Shown here one piece after another: positions 11,868-14,207 of a DNA stretch of 14,207 nucleotides. A model generated the notes under the pieces. It saw only the letters and a list, made by a program, of their open reading frames with translations. It did not search any database and was not told where the DNA came from. The first letter of the stretch is position 1, and every line of letters starts with the position of its first letter. Source of the stretch: Opitutia bacterium (GTDB lineage: Bacteria; Verrucomicrobiota; Verrucomicrobiia; Opitutales; UBA953); the NCBI GenBank assembly GCA_947460445.1, contig CANHHS010000027.1, positions 1 through 14,207 on the forward strand, given 5' to 3'. Made by a program: the position numbers and the translations under genes.

Positions 11868-14207
11868 TTAAACAGTCGGTACGACGCGGATTCGGCGGTA
11901 CAGCGGGAGTCCAGTGCCTGCAGGGACTAAGTGCCCCATAATCACGTTCTCCTTGAAGCCCGTGAGATGGTCGCGCTTAGCCATAGTTGCCGCATCGGTA
12001 AGGACGCGCGTGGTCTCTTGGAAGGAAGCTGCGGAGATAAACGACTCTGTTTCCAGCGACGCCTTGGTGATACCCAAGAGAATCGGCTCAGACTCAGCAA
12101 TCATACCACCGTTGCCTTGGATTTTACGGCACTCTTCAATCAGGACTGTGCGGTCAACGTGTTCGCCCCACAGGTACTGGGAGTCACCTGGGTCGGTGAT
12201 ACGAATCTTACGAAGCATGCGGGCAACGATGATTTCGATGTGCTTGTCGTTAATGATAACGCCCTGTGTGCGGTACACCTTTTGAATTTCAGTGATGAGG
12301 TAATCTTGTACGCGCGACTGCCCGAGAATATCGAGAATGTCGTGCGGATCGATTGCTCCATCCGTCAACGGTTGACCTTGTTTCACCTTCTCGCCTGCAG
12401 CGACGGTGATGTGCTTGCCGTGAGGGATAAGGTGCTCTTCTTCGCGGCCGACAGCGTCGACCACAACAAGCTTCTTCTTACCGCGAACGGAAGGCTCGAA
12501 GCGGACGGTACCATCAATCTTGGCAATCTCGGCTGCGTCCTTAGGTGGACGTGCTTCGAAGAGCTCAGAGATACGTGGCAGGCCGGCTGTAATGTCCTGC
12601 GTCTTGGCAGCTTGGCGAGGGATCTTAGCGAGGGATGAACCACCGACTACGTCGTCGCCATCGCCGACTTCCACGCGGGCACCCGCAGGAATAGCGAAGG
12701 TTGCGAGCGGCTTGCCACGAGCGTCGACAATCTGAATCTGTGGATTCTGTTCGTCGGAGTGCTCGATGACGTACTTGAAGACGGAACCAGAGTTGTCGCG
12801 CTCTTCGGTATAGGTCACACCTGGGATCATATCCGCAAGGCGGATCTTACCAGGGGCATTCGCGAGAATAGGCGTGAAGTTCGGATCCCAGCGGCAAAGT
12901 AAATCGCCCTTGGAAACCTTCTTACCGTCTTTAGCGCCGATAGCAGCACCTGCGACAATACGGTATTCTTCGAGAACTTCGTCGTTTTCACCCAGCAAGC
13001 GAAGGGAGCCGTTGCCGTTCATGGCGACGGAGAATCCGTCGTCGAGTTCGACGCAGTTTAAATCAACGTGCTGAACGCGACCGTTAGCCTTAGCGCGAAC
13101 TTCAGGAGTCTTCAGCTGAGCGACGCCACCAATGTGGAAGGTTCGCATGGTCAACTGTGTACCTGGTTCACCGATCGACTGAGCCGCAATAATGCCGACG
13201 GCTGTACCGCGCTCAACCAGACGACCCGTCGAAGGGTCGAGGCCGTAAGCACGGGGAGGGATAGCGTTGACGCGCATGTGGGTCAGCGGCGAGAGCACCT
13301 TAACGCGCTCAATGCCTGCCTTCTCAACACGAACGACCGCAGCCTCGTCAATCAATTCACCTGCCTTGATGAGTACTTCAGAAGGATTGAGAGGGTTGAC
13401 TACGGCATCCGCTGCACAACGGCCGAGGATACGTTCGGCCAACGGCAACAACACTTCGTCGCCGTCGTAAATATTGGCTTTCCAGATGCCATTCGGAAGA
13501 TGGACATGGACGCGATCCACGCCAGCATCTCGCAACTTAGCGATCAGCTCTTCGGTGAGGACATCGTCTTCCTTCGCCAAGGTCTTGGGTGAGCCGCCCG
13601 TAGGATTTGCAACGACCAGAGCAATGTGGCGACCAATGGAAGCATCACCAAGGGTGATGACTTCGCTCACAGGAGGGCCAACGCTGTCATCGGTGACGAT
13701 AACATCCATAGCCACGTCGCAAAGCTTACGCGTCATGTAACCCGCGTCAGCCGTCTTCAGGGCAGTGTCGGAAAGACCCTTACGTGCACCGTGCGTCGAG
13801 ATGAAGTACTCGAGAACCGAAAGACCGTCACGGAAGGACGAGAGAATCGGGCGTTCGATAATTTCACCGGAGGGCTTAGCCATCAAACCGCGGGCTCCGC
13901 AAAGCTGTTTAACCTGGGCTTTGTTACCACGAGCACCGGAGTCCATCATCGCAAAGACGGGATTGATAATCCAGCGATGCGCGTGACGAGGGTCGCCCTT
14001 CTTAACGCCGGCCATACGGGATGACCCAGAGAGTGTGGTATACACGGACTGAGCAATCTGGTCTGTCGCAGCATTCCAAATTTCAACGACTTTATTACGA
14101 CGTTCTTCTTCGGTGATGGAGCCGTCCGCGATATCGCGGTGGCACTTGGCAACACGGTCGGAAGCTTCGCGCACAACCTTCTCCTTTTCCTTCGGGAAGA
14201 TCATGTC
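11868..14207 (-). CDS. rpoC: RNA polymerase beta' subunit RpoC, C-terminal 779 residues (cut by window edge)
   Basis: This is the C-terminal half of the largest catalytic subunit of RNA polymerase; the 5' part lies beyond base 14207. Residue numbers below count from the first Met, at 14204. Seen in order: GARGNKAQVKQL (90-101), bridge helix around LEYFISTHGARKGLSDTALKTADAGY (131-156), trigger loop SIGEPGTQLTMRTFHIGG (343-360), a Gram-negative type insertion after the trigger loop (about 361-545), then PRISELFEARPPK, INDKHIEIIV and the conserved end ITKASLETESFISAASFQETTRVL. Unusual: the four cysteines that bind the second zinc in E. coli (C814, C888, C895, C898) align to V175, H309, P316 and A319. 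About 55-70 extra residues lie between bridge helix and trigger loop and look like a tandem duplication. The end is shorter than in E. coli. A strong terminator follows. Confidence 0.97.
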   Translation of the reverse strand, partial: DMIFPKEKEKVVREASDRVAKCHRDIADGSITEEERRNKVVEIWNAATDQIAQSVYTTLSGSSRMAGVKKGDPRHAHRWIINPVFAMMDSGARGNKAQVKQLCGARGLMAKPSGEIIERPILSSFRDGLSVLEYFISTHGARKGLSDTALKTADAGYMTRKLCDVAMDVIVTDDSVGPPVSEVITLGDASIGRHIALVVANPTGGSPKTLAKEDDVLTEELIAKLRDAGVDRVHVHLPNGIWKANIYDGDEVLLPLAERILGRCAADAVVNPLNPSEVLIKAGELIDEAAVVRVEKAGIERVKVLSPLTHMRVNAIPPRAYGLDPSTGRLVERGTAVGIIAAQSIGEPGTQLTMRTFHIGGVAQLKTPEVRAKANGRVQHVDLNCVELDDGFSVAMNGNGSLRLLGENDEVLEEYRIVAGAAIGAKDGKKVSKGDLLCRWDPNFTPILANAPGKIRLADMIPGVTYTEERDNSGSVFKYVIEHSDEQNPQIQIVDARGKPLATFAIPAGARVEVGDGDDVVGGSSLAKIPRQAAKTQDITAGLPRISELFEARPPKDAAEIAKIDGTVRFEPSVRGKKKLVVVDAVGREEEHLIPHGKHITVAAGEKVKQGQPLTDGAIDPHDILDILGQSRVQDYLITEIQKVYRTQGVIINDKHIEIIVARMLRKIRITDPGDSQYLWGEHVDRTVLIEECRKIQGNGGMIAESEPILLGITKASLETESFISAASFQETTRVLTDAATMAKRDHLTGFKENVIMGHLVPAGTGLPLYRRIRVVPTV
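13287..13634 (-). repeat. apparent tandem duplication of a ~70-residue module inside RpoC
   Basis: Residues 191-237 and 261-306 (counting from the Met at 14204) share the framework GR..A..V.NP, then K, then L..E, then AG..RV.V..P, with a constant offset of 69-70 residues. Examples are GRHIALVVANP versus GRCAADAVVNP, and AGVDRVHVHLP versus AGIERVKVLSP. E. coli beta' has one such module in this place. DNA identity is not obvious, so the duplication is old. Confidence 0.6.

Noticed and set aside
11931..12638. 235-codon open frame on the plus strand, antisense to rpoC
   Set aside because: It is the longest opposite-strand frame, but the minus strand here encodes the most conserved C-terminal part of RpoC; the plus-strand product has no recognisable motif and no start signals.
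13068..13592. 174-codon plus-strand frame antisense to rpoC
   Set aside because: Shadow frame of conserved RpoC codons; no promoter and no family resemblance.
1..14207. CRISPR, tRNA/rRNA genes, IS elements, prophage or att sites
   Set aside because: I found no regularly spaced repeats, cloverleaf sequences, transposase/integrase motifs or terminal repeats; nearly all of the window is accounted for by housekeeping and envelope genes.

Overview
The window reads as an ordinary chromosomal segment of a Gram-negative bacterium, most likely Verrucomicrobiota (Opitutae / Puniceicoccales-like). This placement is an inference, not a proven assignment. It rests on four things: an outer-membrane export set, a beta' subunit with a Gram-negative style insertion after the trigger loop, a near absence of Shine-Dalgarno sites, and a conserved 483-residue protein family that I recall mainly from Bacteroidota, Cyanobacteria and Verrucomicrobiota. 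Base composition is moderate and looks uniform, and I see no phage, IS, CRISPR, tRNA or rRNA.

Layout, left to right. (1) Positions 1-1745, minus strand: a yggS-type PLP protein gene followed by recN (its 3' part lies outside the window), joined by an ATGA stop/start overlap. (2) 1746-1864: a 119-bp divergent control region with a candidate promoter in each direction and a palindromic T-N11-A LysR box. (3) 1865-2758, plus: a LysR-type regulator. (4) 2760-4819, minus: a 483-aa conserved protein of unknown function followed by a 203-aa polytopic membrane protein, again joined by an ATGA overlap. (5) 4820-4897: a divergent intergenic region with a 17-bp imperfect palindrome. (6) 4898-6700, plus: a full-length SppA (67K type) signal peptide peptidase. 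(7) 6716-11751, minus: a four-gene run of outer-membrane beta-barrel, short Wza-like polysaccharide export lipoprotein, Wzc-like tyrosine autokinase, and M48 metalloprotease lipoprotein. (8) 11808-11850: a strong intrinsic terminator. (9) 11868-14207, minus: the C-terminal 779 residues of RpoC.

The barrel/Wza/Wzc trio looks like an envelope-spanning polysaccharide secretion machine: the Wzc-like protein in the inner membrane, the Wza-like lipoprotein in the periplasm, and the barrel as the likely outer-membrane exit. No glycosyltransferase, flippase or polymerase gene is visible, so the sugar-building genes must lie elsewhere. The M48 lipoprotein and the divergently placed SppA suit envelope quality control.

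The most striking observations are these: RpoC has lost all four zinc ligands of the second zinc site and carries an apparent tandem duplication of about 70 residues beside it; the Wzc-like kinase has a Gly/Tyr repeat N-terminus; none of ten starts has a well-placed Shine-Dalgarno, and several candidate -10 boxes lie only 8-10 nt before the ATG, suggesting leaderless transcripts; and the LysR box sits between lysR and yggS-recN.
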